From contig AVPN01001359.1 in the NCBI GenBank assembly GCA_000695325.1, positions 1 through 23,637 on the forward strand: a stretch of 23,637 bases of DNA, read 5' to 3'. The position numbers and the translations under genes are program-made. This document shows, piece after piece, positions 8,447 through 17,418 of this stretch. The DNA is from Pleurobrachia bachei (Eukaryota; Ctenophora; Tentaculata; Cydippida; Pleurobrachiidae). The notes beneath the pieces are model-generated. The model saw nothing but the letters and a program-made list of their open reading frames with translations. It had not been told where the DNA came from and made no database searches. Positions within the stretch are counted from its first letter, which is position 1; every line of letters begins with the position of its first letter.

Positions 8447-8771
8447 GTCCGGATAAATGTCCAGATAGTCCGGATAAAAGTCCAGATAGTCCGGACAAAA
8501 GTCCGGATAAAAGTCCGGATTATCCTGACTATCCGGACATTTATCCGGACTATCCGGACTTTTATCCGGACTATCCTGGCTTTTATCCGGACTATCCGGA
8601 CATTTATCCGGACTATCTGGACTTTTATCCGGACTATCCGGACTATCCTGGCTTTTATCCTGACTATCCGAGTTATCCGGAGGGGATCCGAAGTCCCATA
8701 TCCGAGCTTGGTTATCTGGATATCTCGAAAACATCAAAAATCCGGACTATCCGGGTTTATGCTTACCCCCT
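8446..8771. mobile_element. TCCGGA foldback or minisatellite insertion in the 5' flank of CCDC83 copy 1
   Basis: Copy 2 has GAGAGAAAG directly followed by TATGATTCCC, while copy 1 has about 325 bp between the matching flanks. The insert begins with several GTCCGGATAAA units, then switches strand near 8521 to a long run of TTTATCCGGAC and ACTATCCGGAC units, so the first 75 bp can fold onto the rest. It ends with ATCCGGACTATCCGGG. Repeat-encoded frames of Ser-Pro-Asp or Ile-Arg-Thr on either strand are not genes. Confidence 0.75.
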
Positions 8772-10145
8772 ATTCCCTTTTGCTTTTATTGTATTTCTTT
8801 TTACCATACAATTCATTCTGCCTCAATAGCATCTCAAATGGGTAAGAAAGGGAAGAAGAGTAAGAAGAAGGGGAATGGCGATGAGGGTGACGGTGAGAAC
8901 GGTGGAAAACCACAAAAAGAAGAGGCACTCTCTGTCGTGGAGTCAATTCTATCCTTCCAGTAAGTTTGGGTCCTTGTTATGTTACTCATATGTGTGTAGA
9001 CTATCATGTCAGTGATATTGTAATCCATGCCCCGCAGAATGGAGGTAAAGTCGAAAACAATCCAAGCGTTCCAAGAAGAAATTATCCAACTCAAAGTTGA
9101 GAATGAACTCTGTAAGGAAAAGGTAAGAATGCGAGTGTCGCGTTGGCTCTATTTGAGGTATAAATTAGATCTCTGAAATGTATTTTAGTCCGGACTACAA
9201 AACCCCCTCCATGGAGCATTCAGCTTGTATAGTCAGCTATAGTATAGTCAACTAGTATAGTCAGCTAAGTATATCTCACCCTTCCCGTTGACCCTTCTAT
9301 TTTGTCACTATGACATGTATGAGAAATGTCAATTCCCTTCCAGACACAGAAGTCGCAAACAGAACAGCTACATTACGTGAAGCAGTCCATGAAGGCAGCT
9401 CGGGACTATGATCAAGATCACCAAAACACAGTTTCTGAGCTACAATCTCGAATTGATGATGCATTAAAGGAGAAACAGAACCACCAGCATGAACTTCAAA
9501 TCGAGGAAAATAGTAAGTCAAATATTGAAGAGAATTTTTGTTGATTCTTTTACTGAGAGGTAATCATTGTTCATTTTACGATCTGCCCAACATATTTTGT
9601 AGAGCTAAAAGATGAGTGTGATGTTGCCCAAAAACGGATCGATGAAGTGTTACGAGATATCAGTGAGCTTCAAGATTACAAGGTGTGTCTACCCACATTG
9701 AATCCTGTCTCGATTAGATTTACCCCCTGCCGACAGAGTTCATGCCACACAAGCTGTCTACCCCAGCAGCGTGTGTTAACTCAGTTTCACCCGTTACCAT
9801 GGTTTCACCGCAGATACGGAGGGCGCCGTGCAACTGGGTCACACTCAGTAGCGCCACCATGCTCCTATGACGCGCGCGAAAACTCACAGAACCTGTAAAA
9901 TTGTAGTTGCCGGTTGTGTTGACTTTGGTAAGTTACCCCTCCCTTGCCGGCCAAACTTGTGAATCCACATGTGACTATCAAAGCTCAATCTTCAATCTTG
10001 TCGTTAAAATTGAATTCCTTCAGGAAAATGGGAGTGTCCTCCATAAGATGAAGATTGACGTCCTAAAATGTACTATCAGTGATCTAAATGCTTCATTTGA
10101 CGAGAATTCAGGTAAAAAACAGAAAGACTGCACTCTCCTGTTAGG

Positions 10146-10169
10146 CCTGTCAGAGCATTGGCCTGACAG
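10146..10169. repeat. 24-bp hairpin motif, reverse complement of the copy 2/3 3' flank
   Basis: CTGTCAGAGCATTGGCCTGACAG with a leading C lies in intron 5. Its reverse complement lies just after the stop codons at 16291-16315 and 18725-18748. Each forms its own 8-bp stem, and this copy extends into a second palindrome, GGCCTGACAGTGTCAGGCC. Copy 2 intron 5 has a version with two changes near 15117. Confidence 0.7.
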
Positions 10170-10457
10170 TGTCAGGCCAAATTAGATATCTGTCTGCGGC
10201 ACCACTCTCGTGACCGGTAGCAGTATAACACTCAAAACTATCTTGTAGATAAAGTCGGACCCCGATTTACTGAAATCCTCAGTCTGGGAAACCTGTGTAT
10301 AGGAATTCTAAAGTTTTCTCCTCTCAGAATACATTCAAAAGAATTTGCGGCTGACACTGGACGAGATCAGCAAAGCAACAGCTTCCAAAGTAGACTCCCA
10401 GAAGTATCAAGCCACGGATGTAAGTCAATGATTTATTTGATTAGTGCATCAAGAGTT

Positions 10458-10490
10458 GTCAGATTGCGCGAGGGTTACGAAAGTAACAAA
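10458..10490. mobile_element. 33-bp insertion with 9-bp target duplication in CCDC83 intron 6
   Basis: TCAAGAGTT flanks both sides (10449-10457 and 10491-10499), whereas copy 2 has the motif once (CCAAGAGTT). The insert contains a small hairpin GTTACGAAAGTAAC. The same insertion is present in copy 3 (17922-17954). Confidence 0.65.
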
Positions 10491-10993
10491 TCAAGAGTTA
10501 ATAAAACATTGCCCTGCAGAGAGCAATTCAGCTACTGGACCCACGAAACTACACAGTAGCCCAACAGAACTCTTGGCTAAAAAGTGAAGTGAACATGCTA
10601 CGTGGAGATATTGAGAGGTACCAATTGTCAATGTCATGTATGTCGTGTATTCCAGAATATGTACTTGTAGGTAGGCGTGCCTCTACTGAACCACACATCG
10701 CCCCCCACTCCCCAGGCTGTGGAGTGAGGTAGAGAAGTTGGAGACAGATAACATCTTTATGTTGACCGATATGTATGATGAGAGGATGGTTGATATCAAG
10801 AGATCAAGGTATTGGGTCACACAACACAGACTATCTTTCAGCCACTGTGTAACAACTGCTGCAGTGGGCAGTGATATTCGTTATTAAAACTATTTCCAGG
10901 CAACATTACGTGGATTGTGTTAAGAGAGGTACTACATTTGGCGACAGGACTAGTTTAGAGCTAAATATCGAGGATGCTGATGAATTAAGTGAA

Positions 10994-12210
10994 TCTTATG
11001 GACTAATTTAGTTTTCACCACCTCAGCAGCGGCGATCTCCTCCGACATCACACCAGGTAGACACATTGAATAAAACATTTAACGATAATTGAATTAATTT
11101 GGGAACTTCGTCGCAGTTACTGACTTCCTCACCGTTTGGTTTTTATATACATATATTCCATTCTTAGGAGTGACACCCAGCTTGCCGCTTGGAAGAGACT
11201 TGCTGGTGCCAGATACACTTTTAACAAAATTCATACTATCGGAACTATCTACTGTGGAGCAGAAACATCAGTTACTTGATGACCGTAAGTTATTTGATTT
11301 TTATCCTGATCATATTGGTACGTATGAATGATTGAACACAACTTTAATATAACTTCTACAGGGTTTCCTAGGACGGTTATCCAAGCTAACGAACTTGCTC
11401 AAAACTACGATATCGATATCATTGTCAATTTGGACGTCCCATTTGACACAATCACCGACCGAATATCTGTAAGTGTGTTTAAACCGGAACAAGATTTTTA
11501 ATATCTTCTCTGGCTGTACAACAGTGGAGGGGAACATACAACGGGCAGATCACGGTGTTGGAAGAATGATTTGGTTAAATATCAATGAATGAGATCTGTT
11601 CAGGATTAGATAGGGAGGAAAATTAGGCGGAGTATCTCAATAGGTAGAGCAATGGACGCGAAACCCAGAGGTTGTCGGTTCGAGCATTCTAATTTTCTTT
11701 CCTATCTAATCCTGAACAGATCTCATTCATTGATATTGGTTTAAACCATCGCATGAGTTAACTCAACAAAAGTTCAGAAATTCCCATCATATTGGTTCTT
11801 ATATTCCAGTGTATTAACACTTGTACATTTTTCTTTAATTCAGACTTTCAGAAACGATGGATCCATGCATCGAGTGGTCGAACATACAATTAAGACTTTA
11901 ATCCCCCGAAAGTGTCCGGGAAGGATGATGAAACAGGGGAAGATTTGATGCAGCGAGATGATGATAAGGTAAAGTAGGCTTGGATTAAATAATCTTCTGA
12001 TATAATATTCAAATTAAATAACCTGTCATTATCATTTAAACCTTGTTTCAGCCCGAGTCAGTTATGCAGAGATTACAGACGTATTCTGAACTCAGCTCAT
12101 GCCTTCTTGATTGATACTCCGCTCAGGATAAAGGAGCTTCTTTCAGTGGCACCGAGACAAATGTTATCTGGCCTCGATTCGAGGAGTTCTTGAAAAGTAG
12201 AACCCAGTGA
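10994..12210 (+). pseudogene. AK3: AK3-type adenylate kinase, second half of exon 1 and exons 2-5 (broken)
   Basis: The segment starts in mid exon 1 (TCTTATGGAC, as at 6480) and has the HLSSGDLLR block. Exons are 10994-11056, 11168-11284, 11362-11468, 11852-11968 and 12052-12210. Visible blocks are LLVPDTLLTKFILSEL, FPRTVIQANELAQNYDIDI with IVNLDVPFDTITDRIS, then KRWIHASSGRTYN, DFNPPKVSGKDDETGEDLMQ, RDDDK, PESVMQRLQTYSE and FSGTETNVIWPRFEEFL. These cover the AMP-binding region, the Cys-less lid and the closing helix of AK3. Defects: the exon 1 TAA shared with 6405-6542, a likely frameshift in exon 2 after SDTQLA, LLDGFPRT altered to LLDDRFPRT, an in-frame TAA after GRTYN (TTA to TAA would explain it), and a TGA after SSCLLD. 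Introns keep GT-AG ends. It is a decayed gene, not a processed copy. Confidence 0.8.
11571..11746. mobile_element. Hairpin element with a tRNA-like (SINE) centre, in AK3 intron 3
   Basis: The arms 11579-11625 and 11689-11735 are near-perfect reverse complements (ATCAATGAATGAGATCTGTT and onward), loosely extended outward. The 60-bp centre looks tRNA-derived: an A-box-like TATCTCAATAGGTAGAGCA, then a B-box GGTTCGAGC 30 bases later. A full cloverleaf cannot be drawn, so it is a pol III-promoter SINE remnant, not a tRNA gene. Confidence 0.6.
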
Positions 12211-12296
12211 ACTTGCTTGAAGGAGCAATTAATGGCAAGCATTTTTATATCTTACTGATGAGAAAATAATTTATGTGGCTTAAAATTGTTTTAAAT

Positions 12297-13085
12297 AGTT
12301 TTGTATAGACGGTTTCAAACGGTGTTGAGACGCGGTATAGACGGTATCAAACGATGTTGAGACGCCGTCTTAACGCCGTCTCAACTAAAACTGGTAGACA
12401 TACCGTCCAAACAATGTCTAAACAACGTCTAAGTACAGTCTCGTGATTCAGAATCAAGTACCGTCCAGACGCTGTCCCTATATGAATCTGGAACTAGGTA
12501 ACTTTTTGCCTTTGGGAAATTCTTGGATTTGGTTCGGTCTGAAGCAACGGTAAAGACCATAGTGTTTTGGTTGTACTCGTCGTTTGAGCCTGTATACCTA
12601 CGATATGTCATTTGAAGGTAGCTTACAGTTTTGTTGGATTGGCATTACCGTTGCCCGTGCCGTCTTGGGATATACGTTTCGTGTGGTCTTTGTTTGTTTT
12701 CATTGGTCGTGCAGTGGCCGAAGTGAGAGCTCAATAAATAGTTTTACGTTGTAGTTGATAAAAGTCTGAAACTTCTAGACCTGTTGTTGGCGAACCAGTT
12801 GCCGAGCCAATGTGGAATTTGCCCAGCGACTTTTTGATGGGGGTAATTAGTGGTGAATGTGTGCAAAAAACCGCCCATTCTAGAAGTAGACGTATTATAG
12901 ACGGTATTTGTATCAAAATCGGTTGAGAAGTTGTTTAGACGGTATCCAACGGTGATGAGACGGCGTCTAGACAACATCTGGACGGTATTTGATTTTGAAT
13001 CGCGAGACGGTGCTTAGACGTTGTTTAGACGTTGTTTGGACGGTATATCTACAAGTTTTAGTTGAGACGGCGTTGAGACGGTACG
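12297..13085. mobile_element. GACGGT foldback element
   Basis: Arms of about 112 bp (12363-12475 and 12970-13082) are reverse complements. They are made of subrepeats such as TAGACGGTATC, GTTGAGACGCC and AACAACGTCTAAAC, flanked outside or inside by direct copies of TAGACGGTATCAAACG-like units. The 490-bp centre (12480-12968) shows no convincing gene; short frames there lack any domain. Only the last 40 bases of the right arm exist upstream of CCDC83 copy 1 (8073-8115). Confidence 0.7.
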
Positions 13086-13491
13086 TTCATTGATTTTCCT
13101 TTAGACACCGTTTAAACGTTTAGAACTCCGTCTGATTTACTGACGGGGTTATAAAGGTCCGGCACCTCCAGAATGTGTTCAAAGTAGCAAAACAAAACCA
13201 GATTTTGCCTCTTTTTAAGTCAGCTGTAGCAAAAATATGAATCCGTTCTCGCTGACAAACTTACGTACAAATGTGTGCCAATGGAATTATATGTACAATC
13301 CGGCATCCGCAGTGTGTGAGTGCACGTGAAAGTTCTTTAAAACTGAAGCTATATTTTGTGAAAATCTGCCGATTGAAACAACATAAATCAAGCAATTTAT
13401 AGCGTCTCTTTGGAGAGAAAGTATGATTCCCTTTTGCTTTTATTGTATTCCTATTTACCATACAATTCATTCTGCCTCAATAGCATCTCAA
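13086..13491 (+). promoter_or_regulatory. 5' flank of CCDC83 copy 2
   Basis: This is the only full-length copy's upstream region. TATAAA lies at 13150-13155, about 340 bp from the ATG. It lacks the TCCGGA insertion of copy 1, so here the start codon sits 55-60 bases after the GAGAGAAAG block. A 13261-13470 minus-strand frame is a shadow without support. Confidence 0.35.
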
Positions 13492-16279
13492 ATGGGTAAG
13501 AAAGGGAAGAAGAGTAAGAAGAAGGGAAATGGCGATGAGGGTGACGGCGAGAACGGTGGAAAACCACAAAAAGAAGAGGCATTGTCTGTCGTGGAATCAA
13601 TTCTATCCTTCCAGTAAGTTTGGGTAATCACCTTGTTATGTTACTCATATATGTGTAACTGTAGACTATCATGTCAGTGATATTGTAATCCATGCCCCGC
13701 AGAATGGAAGTAAAGTCGAAAACAATCCAAGCGTTCCAAGAAGAAATTATCCAACTCAAAGTTGAGAATGAACTCTGTAAGGAAAAGGTAAGAATGCGAG
13801 TGTCGCGTTGGCTCTATTTGAGGTATAAATTAGATCTCTGAAATGTATTTTAGTCCGGACTACAAGTCCCCCTCCATGCAGCATTCAGCTAGTATAGTCA
13901 GCTATAGTATAGTCAGCTAGTATAGTCAGCTAGTACCTAGGTATATATCCCCCTCCATGCTTGCCAAGTTATGACTACAGTTCACACGCCCCGCATATTT
14001 TGTAAAAGGGGGTTAGAACATAACAACTCCATGCAGCATTCAGCTAGTATAGTCAGCTAGTTAATAGTATATCTCACCCTTCCCGTTGACCCGTCTATTT
14101 TGTTGGTAACGAAGTAACCCCTTGCCAGCGCGCGCGAAGGTCGCCCGGCGACCTGAGTGTGAGGTGTCTTCGATACCAATCTATTTTGCCACTATGACAT
14201 GTATGAGAAATGTCAATTCCCTTCCAGACACAGAAGTCGCAAACAGAACAGCTACATTACGTGAAGCAGTCCATGAAGGCAGCTCGGGACTATGATCAAG
14301 ATCACCAAAACACAGTTTCTGAGCTACAATCTCGAATTGATGATGCATTAAAGGAGAAACAGAACCACCAGCATGAACTTCAAATCGAGGAAAATAGTAA
14401 GTCAAATATTGAAGAGAATTTGTGTTGATTCTTTAACTGAGAGGTAATCATTGTTCATTTTACGATCTGACTTGTCATACACTGACTGTACATCGCGCAA
14501 CCTACGCCGGTGCGAAGAGGAGGGTCTTATATGAGACAAGATCTGACCAACCTATTTTGTAGAGCTAAAAGATGAGTGTGATGTTGCCCAAAAACGGATC
14601 GATGAAGTGTTACGAGATATCAGTGAGCTTCAAGATTACAAGGTGTGTCTACCCACATTGAATCCTGTCTCGATTAGATGTACCCCCTGCCGACAGAGTT
14701 CATGCCACACAAGCTGTCTGCAGCGTGTGTTAACTCAGTTTCACCCGTTACCATGGTTTCACCGCAGATACGGAGGGCGCCGTGCAACTGGGTCACACCC
14801 AGTAGCGCCACCATGCTCCTATGACGCGCGCGAAAACTCACAGAAACTGTAAAATTGTAGTAGTTGCCGGTTGACATGGTCCTTGTCTGTCGGCTCTCAG
14901 AGAGACAGACTGTGGGGCATGGCAACGGTTTTGACTCCACTTGTGACTTCAAAGCCCAATCTTCAATCTTGTCGTTAAAATTGAATTCCTTCAGGAAAAT
15001 GGAAGTGTCCTCCATAAGATGAAGATTGACGTCCTAAAATGTACTATCAGTGATCTAAATGCTTCATTTGACGAGAATTCAGGTAAAAAACAGAAAGACT
15101 GCACTCTCCTGTTAGGCCTGTCATAGCATTGGCCTGGCAGTGTCAGGCCAAATTAGATATCTGTCTGGCGGCACCACTCTCGTGACCGGCAGCAGTGCAC
15201 TCAAAACTAGTTTGTAGATACAGTCGGACCCCGATTTACTTGACATGTTCCTTGTCTGTCGGCTCTCACGCTGGGCCGAAGGCCCGGTGTGAGCTTACGT
15301 GAGCCCGAAGAGGCGCGCCGAACAGACAGACTGTGTAGCATGGCAACGATTCACTATGATCCTCAGTCTGGGAAACCAGGAATTCTAAAGTTTCCTTCCC
15401 TCAGAATACATTCAAAAGAATTTGCGGCTGACACTGGATGAGATCAGCAAGGCAACAGCTTCCAAAGTAGACTCTCAGAAGTATCAAGCAACGGATGTAA
15501 GTTAATTATCTAATTGATTAGTGCACCAAGAGTTAATGAAACATTGCCCTGCAGAGAGCAATCCAGCTTCTGGACCCACGAAACTACACAGTTGCCCAAC
15601 AGAACTCCTGGCTAAAAAGTGAAGTGAACATGCTACGTGGAGATATTGAGAGGTACCAATTGTCAATGTCATCTATGTCGTGTATTCCAGAATATGTAGG
15701 TGGACGTGCCACTACTGAACCACACATCGCCCCCAGGCTGTGGAGTGAGGTAGAAAAGTTGGAGACAGATAATATCTTTATGCTAACTGATATGTATGAT
15801 GAGAGGATGGTGGATATCAAGAGATCAAGGTATTGGGTCACACAACACATACCTACTGTCTTTCAGCCACTGTGTAACAACTGCTGCAGTAGGCAGTGAT
15901 ATTTGCTATAAAAATTATTTCCAGGCAACATTACGTGGATTGTGTCAAGAGAGGTACTACATTTGGTGACAGGACTAGTTTAGAGCTAAATATCGAGGAT
16001 GCTGATGAATTAAGTGAAGAAGAAACAGAGGAGGAAGAGGAAGGAGATGAGGTAGGAACATCAATCCTATATCCGATCAGTTGTTTTAATACCATCCTCC
16101 CACTGCAGGATATCGGGTTGACGGAAGCAGAACTGCAGCTACTTAGCATCCAGGGGACAAGGAAACCTCTCTTGGAGAGACCCCCTGATGTGGTTGCTGA
16201 CGATTCGTGTCTGGTGGCAGTTAGCAGCTTTGAGTGGACCCTTCAAGACCGAGCCACCATCTCTCTTACGACACTGTAA
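13492..16279 (+). CDS. CCDC83: CCDC83-like coiled-coil protein, copy 2, complete
   Basis: Ten exons: 13492-13613, 13703-13787, 14228-14396, 14563-14642, 14995-15082, 15405-15496, 15555-15652, 15737-15829, 15925-16051 and 16109-16279. They give 374 codons with every junction GT-AG and in phase. The Lys-rich start MGKKGKKSKKKG is followed by helical, Glu/Gln-rich coiled coil (residues about 28-280). Diagnostic matches to vertebrate CCDC83 as I remember it are AIQLLDPRNY with NSWLKSEV (human AVKLIDKGSY and NDWLKKEV) and KLETDNIFMLTD..DIKRSR (human ELEAENLVLIDQ..DLKIPR). An acidic EEETEEEEEGDE run precedes the tail DIGLTEAELQLLS. The family is testis-biased in mammals, about 400-440 residues, with no proven biochemical role. 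Introns 2, 3, 4 and 5 carry small elements missing from copy 1. Confidence 0.88.
13880..14070. repeat. AGCTAGTATAGTC minisatellite in intron 2 (expanded in copy 2)
   Basis: Units of CAGCTAGTATAGT and shorter forms repeat here. Copy 1 has the same array in shorter form at 9215-9270. The copy 2 array includes a duplicated CTCCATGCAGCATTCAGC block separated by about 150 bp that contains the GGGTTAGAACATAACAA motif seen near 846. Confidence 0.7.
14103..14179. mobile_element. 77-bp MITE with 12-bp TIR and 9-bp target duplication
   Basis: The ends TTGGTAACGAAG and CTTCGATACCAA are inverted repeats with one mismatch. TCTATTTTG flanks both sides (14094-14102, 14180-14188), and copy 1 has this sequence once with no insert. 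A perfect hairpin AGGTCGCCCGGCGACCT sits in the middle. A 9-bp duplication is usual for Mutator-like elements; no transposase is encoded. Confidence 0.8.
14472..14539. mobile_element. 68-bp non-autonomous element with 8-bp target duplication
   Basis: GATCTGAC lies on both sides (14464-14471, 14540-14547). Copy 1 has a single GATCTGCC at this place in intron 3. The ends share only TTGTC/GACAA as an inverted repeat. An 8-bp duplication fits the hAT superfamily. Confidence 0.7.
14871..14926. mobile_element. 56-bp short form of the TTGACATG/CATGGCAAC element
   Basis: The ends TTGACATGGTCC and GGGGCATGGCAAC and the inner GTCTGTCGG..AGACAGACTG pair as an imperfect hairpin and match both ends of the element at 15241-15347, lacking its middle. 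It lies in intron 4 of copy 2; copy 1 has unrelated bases here. A target duplication is not evident. Confidence 0.6.
15241..15347. mobile_element. 107-bp MITE with 8-bp target duplication in CCDC83 intron 5
   Basis: GATTTACT (15233-15240) and GATTCACT (15348-15355) flank it; copies 1 and 3 have GATTTACT once. The ends TGACATGTTCCTTGTCTGTC and GACAGACTGTGTAGCATGGC are imperfect inverted repeats, and the centre contains GGGCCGAAGGCCC. The 8-bp duplication suggests a hAT-type non-autonomous element. It entered after the gene had been duplicated, or was lost from the other copies. Confidence 0.75.
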
Positions 16280-17285
16280 AGTCCACTAAGCCTGTCAGGC
16301 CAATGCTCTGACAGGTCCACAGCATGGACAATGTTGAACAATTTCTCTTGTGATTTTAGATGGCCAACGATCTGCGGCCCGTTATTTGTTGCCTCTAAAA
16401 TGATATAAATGGTGGATTAAATCTAATTCTGAGAGGCGTCATTAGATAAGTTATTGATATTTAATAGGACAGGAAACTGTGTCCAAGATTTTCTGAGCTT
16501 TTTTAAAGAAACATCAGAGTCTGTTATTTAAAGAGTTCATACACCTCCACACGCAGTGAACCTCGTTAAAAGCGGGTATGGTTGTTTAAATCTGGCGTCT
16601 CAGACCGACCCGGCTGGTATAACACAGTGTAACCTGTGTCACACAGTGTGTGTGTGTGTGTGGGTTGCATGCATTTGGGGGAGAGCCAATGATTAGTGCG
16701 CGCTGAGTGAGCTGCTGACATCTGTGTCGTTGGTACATTAACAACGCGCGAAAACTAGTGCCTGGTTGATGTTTATTTATAGACTGATCTCTCCATGTAA
16801 ACAAACAAAGCTACCTCTAAACCCAATGATTATGTGATTTTTGTGCTAGGTGCCACGAAATAAAAAGAAAAGAACGCATTTTAGAGATCCAAATAATTAA
16901 TCTTAACAGACTACAAAAATATACAGCGGTTCTTCATCATTTTTGGGGCACGAAACAGATGATTAAATAAAAGAAATGTACAGGCTATGCCTACTATCTA
17001 TTGTAAAAATGGGCGCATTTTGAATAACTTATTCGCGAGTGTTTCCACATACGCGAGTCTAGTTTACCCGACCCTTCTTCAACGTTGGATGAAGAATTGC
17101 CGGGTGCAAACTAGACAAGTTGAACTACAATAAAAGCAAATATATAACAAAATTGTCTGGATAATAAATGTCTGTGTGAAAGAAAACTGGTGATCAGTTA
17201 AAAGGTTAAACAGCCGGATAGAGTCCCAAACACACACACTTGTATTTACATACACTTTCCTCTCTCACTCTCTGAACAGATCACA
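16280..17285. other. Intergenic region between CCDC83 copy 2 and duplicated last exon
   Basis: It is nearly the same as 18716-19741, as part of the second tandem duplication. It holds a CCTGTCAG..CTGACAGG hairpin right after the stop (16291-16315), a short TG microsatellite (about 16645-16661) and no coding signal. CCDC83 (plus) and the membrane-protein exon (minus) converge here, so it contains the 3' ends of both. Confidence 0.6.
16291..16315. repeat. 3'-flank hairpin of CCDC83 copy 2
   Basis: CCTGTCAG-gccaatgct-CTGACAGG makes an 8-bp perfect stem 12 bases after the TAA. The same motif follows copy 3 (18725-18748), and its reverse complement sits in intron 5 (10146-10169; degenerate at about 15117-15140). 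Confidence 0.7.
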
Positions 17286-17418
17286 TTATGCAATATCAGC
17301 GGATACCACATCTAGATTATCTATCAGTGGCTGCTTCTTCTCCGTGTCTGGAACATAGAACTGCAGCTTGCCGATAGCATAGGCCTTCAGGTTCTCAGAC
17401 TTCATTGCAGCAGATTTC
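17286..17418 (-). pseudogene. Duplicated last exon of the membrane protein
   Basis: Same acceptor, frame and stop as the exon at 19742-19874; the encoded tail KSAAMKSENLKAYAIGKLQF and onward to SADIA is unchanged. It lies 2.4 kb further downstream on the minus strand, without a fresh copy of the other exons. It is therefore an orphan exon created by tandem duplication. It could serve as an alternative last exon by skipping the nearer one, but would give the same protein. Confidence 0.8.

Larger units (their letters stand above)
8838..10993 (+). pseudogene. CCDC83: CCDC83-like gene, copy 1, truncated in exon 9
   Basis: Nine exons share all splice sites with copy 2: 8838-8959, 9038-9122, 9344-9512, 9603-9682, 10024-10111, 10328-10419, 10520-10617, 10716-10808 and 10900-10993. 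The reading frame is intact from MGKKGKKSKKKG to DADELSE, then the sequence jumps to AK3 exon 1 and ends after SYGLI. The acidic end of exon 9 and all of exon 10 are missing. The protein would keep the coiled coils and the conserved block KLETDNIFMLTDMYDERM, so a shortened product is possible. Relative to copy 2, intron 6 carries a 33-bp insertion (10458-10490) and intron 7 has small indels, while three small elements in copy 2 introns are absent. Exons are almost identical to those of copy 2, pointing to recent duplication or conversion. Confidence 0.8.

Noticed and set aside
8440-8770. CRISPR-like array
   Set aside because: Repeats are adjacent without unique spacers, switch strand, and the DNA is clearly from an animal.
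8291-8845. Long overlapping frames rich in Ser-Pro-Asp (minus) and Ile-Arg-Thr (plus)
   Set aside because: They are read through the TCCGGA repeat array; any repeat with this period yields open frames on both strands.
11641-11690. A tRNA gene
   Set aside because: A- and B-box-like motifs are present, but the acceptor and anticodon stems do not pair properly, so it is kept only as a SINE-like remnant.
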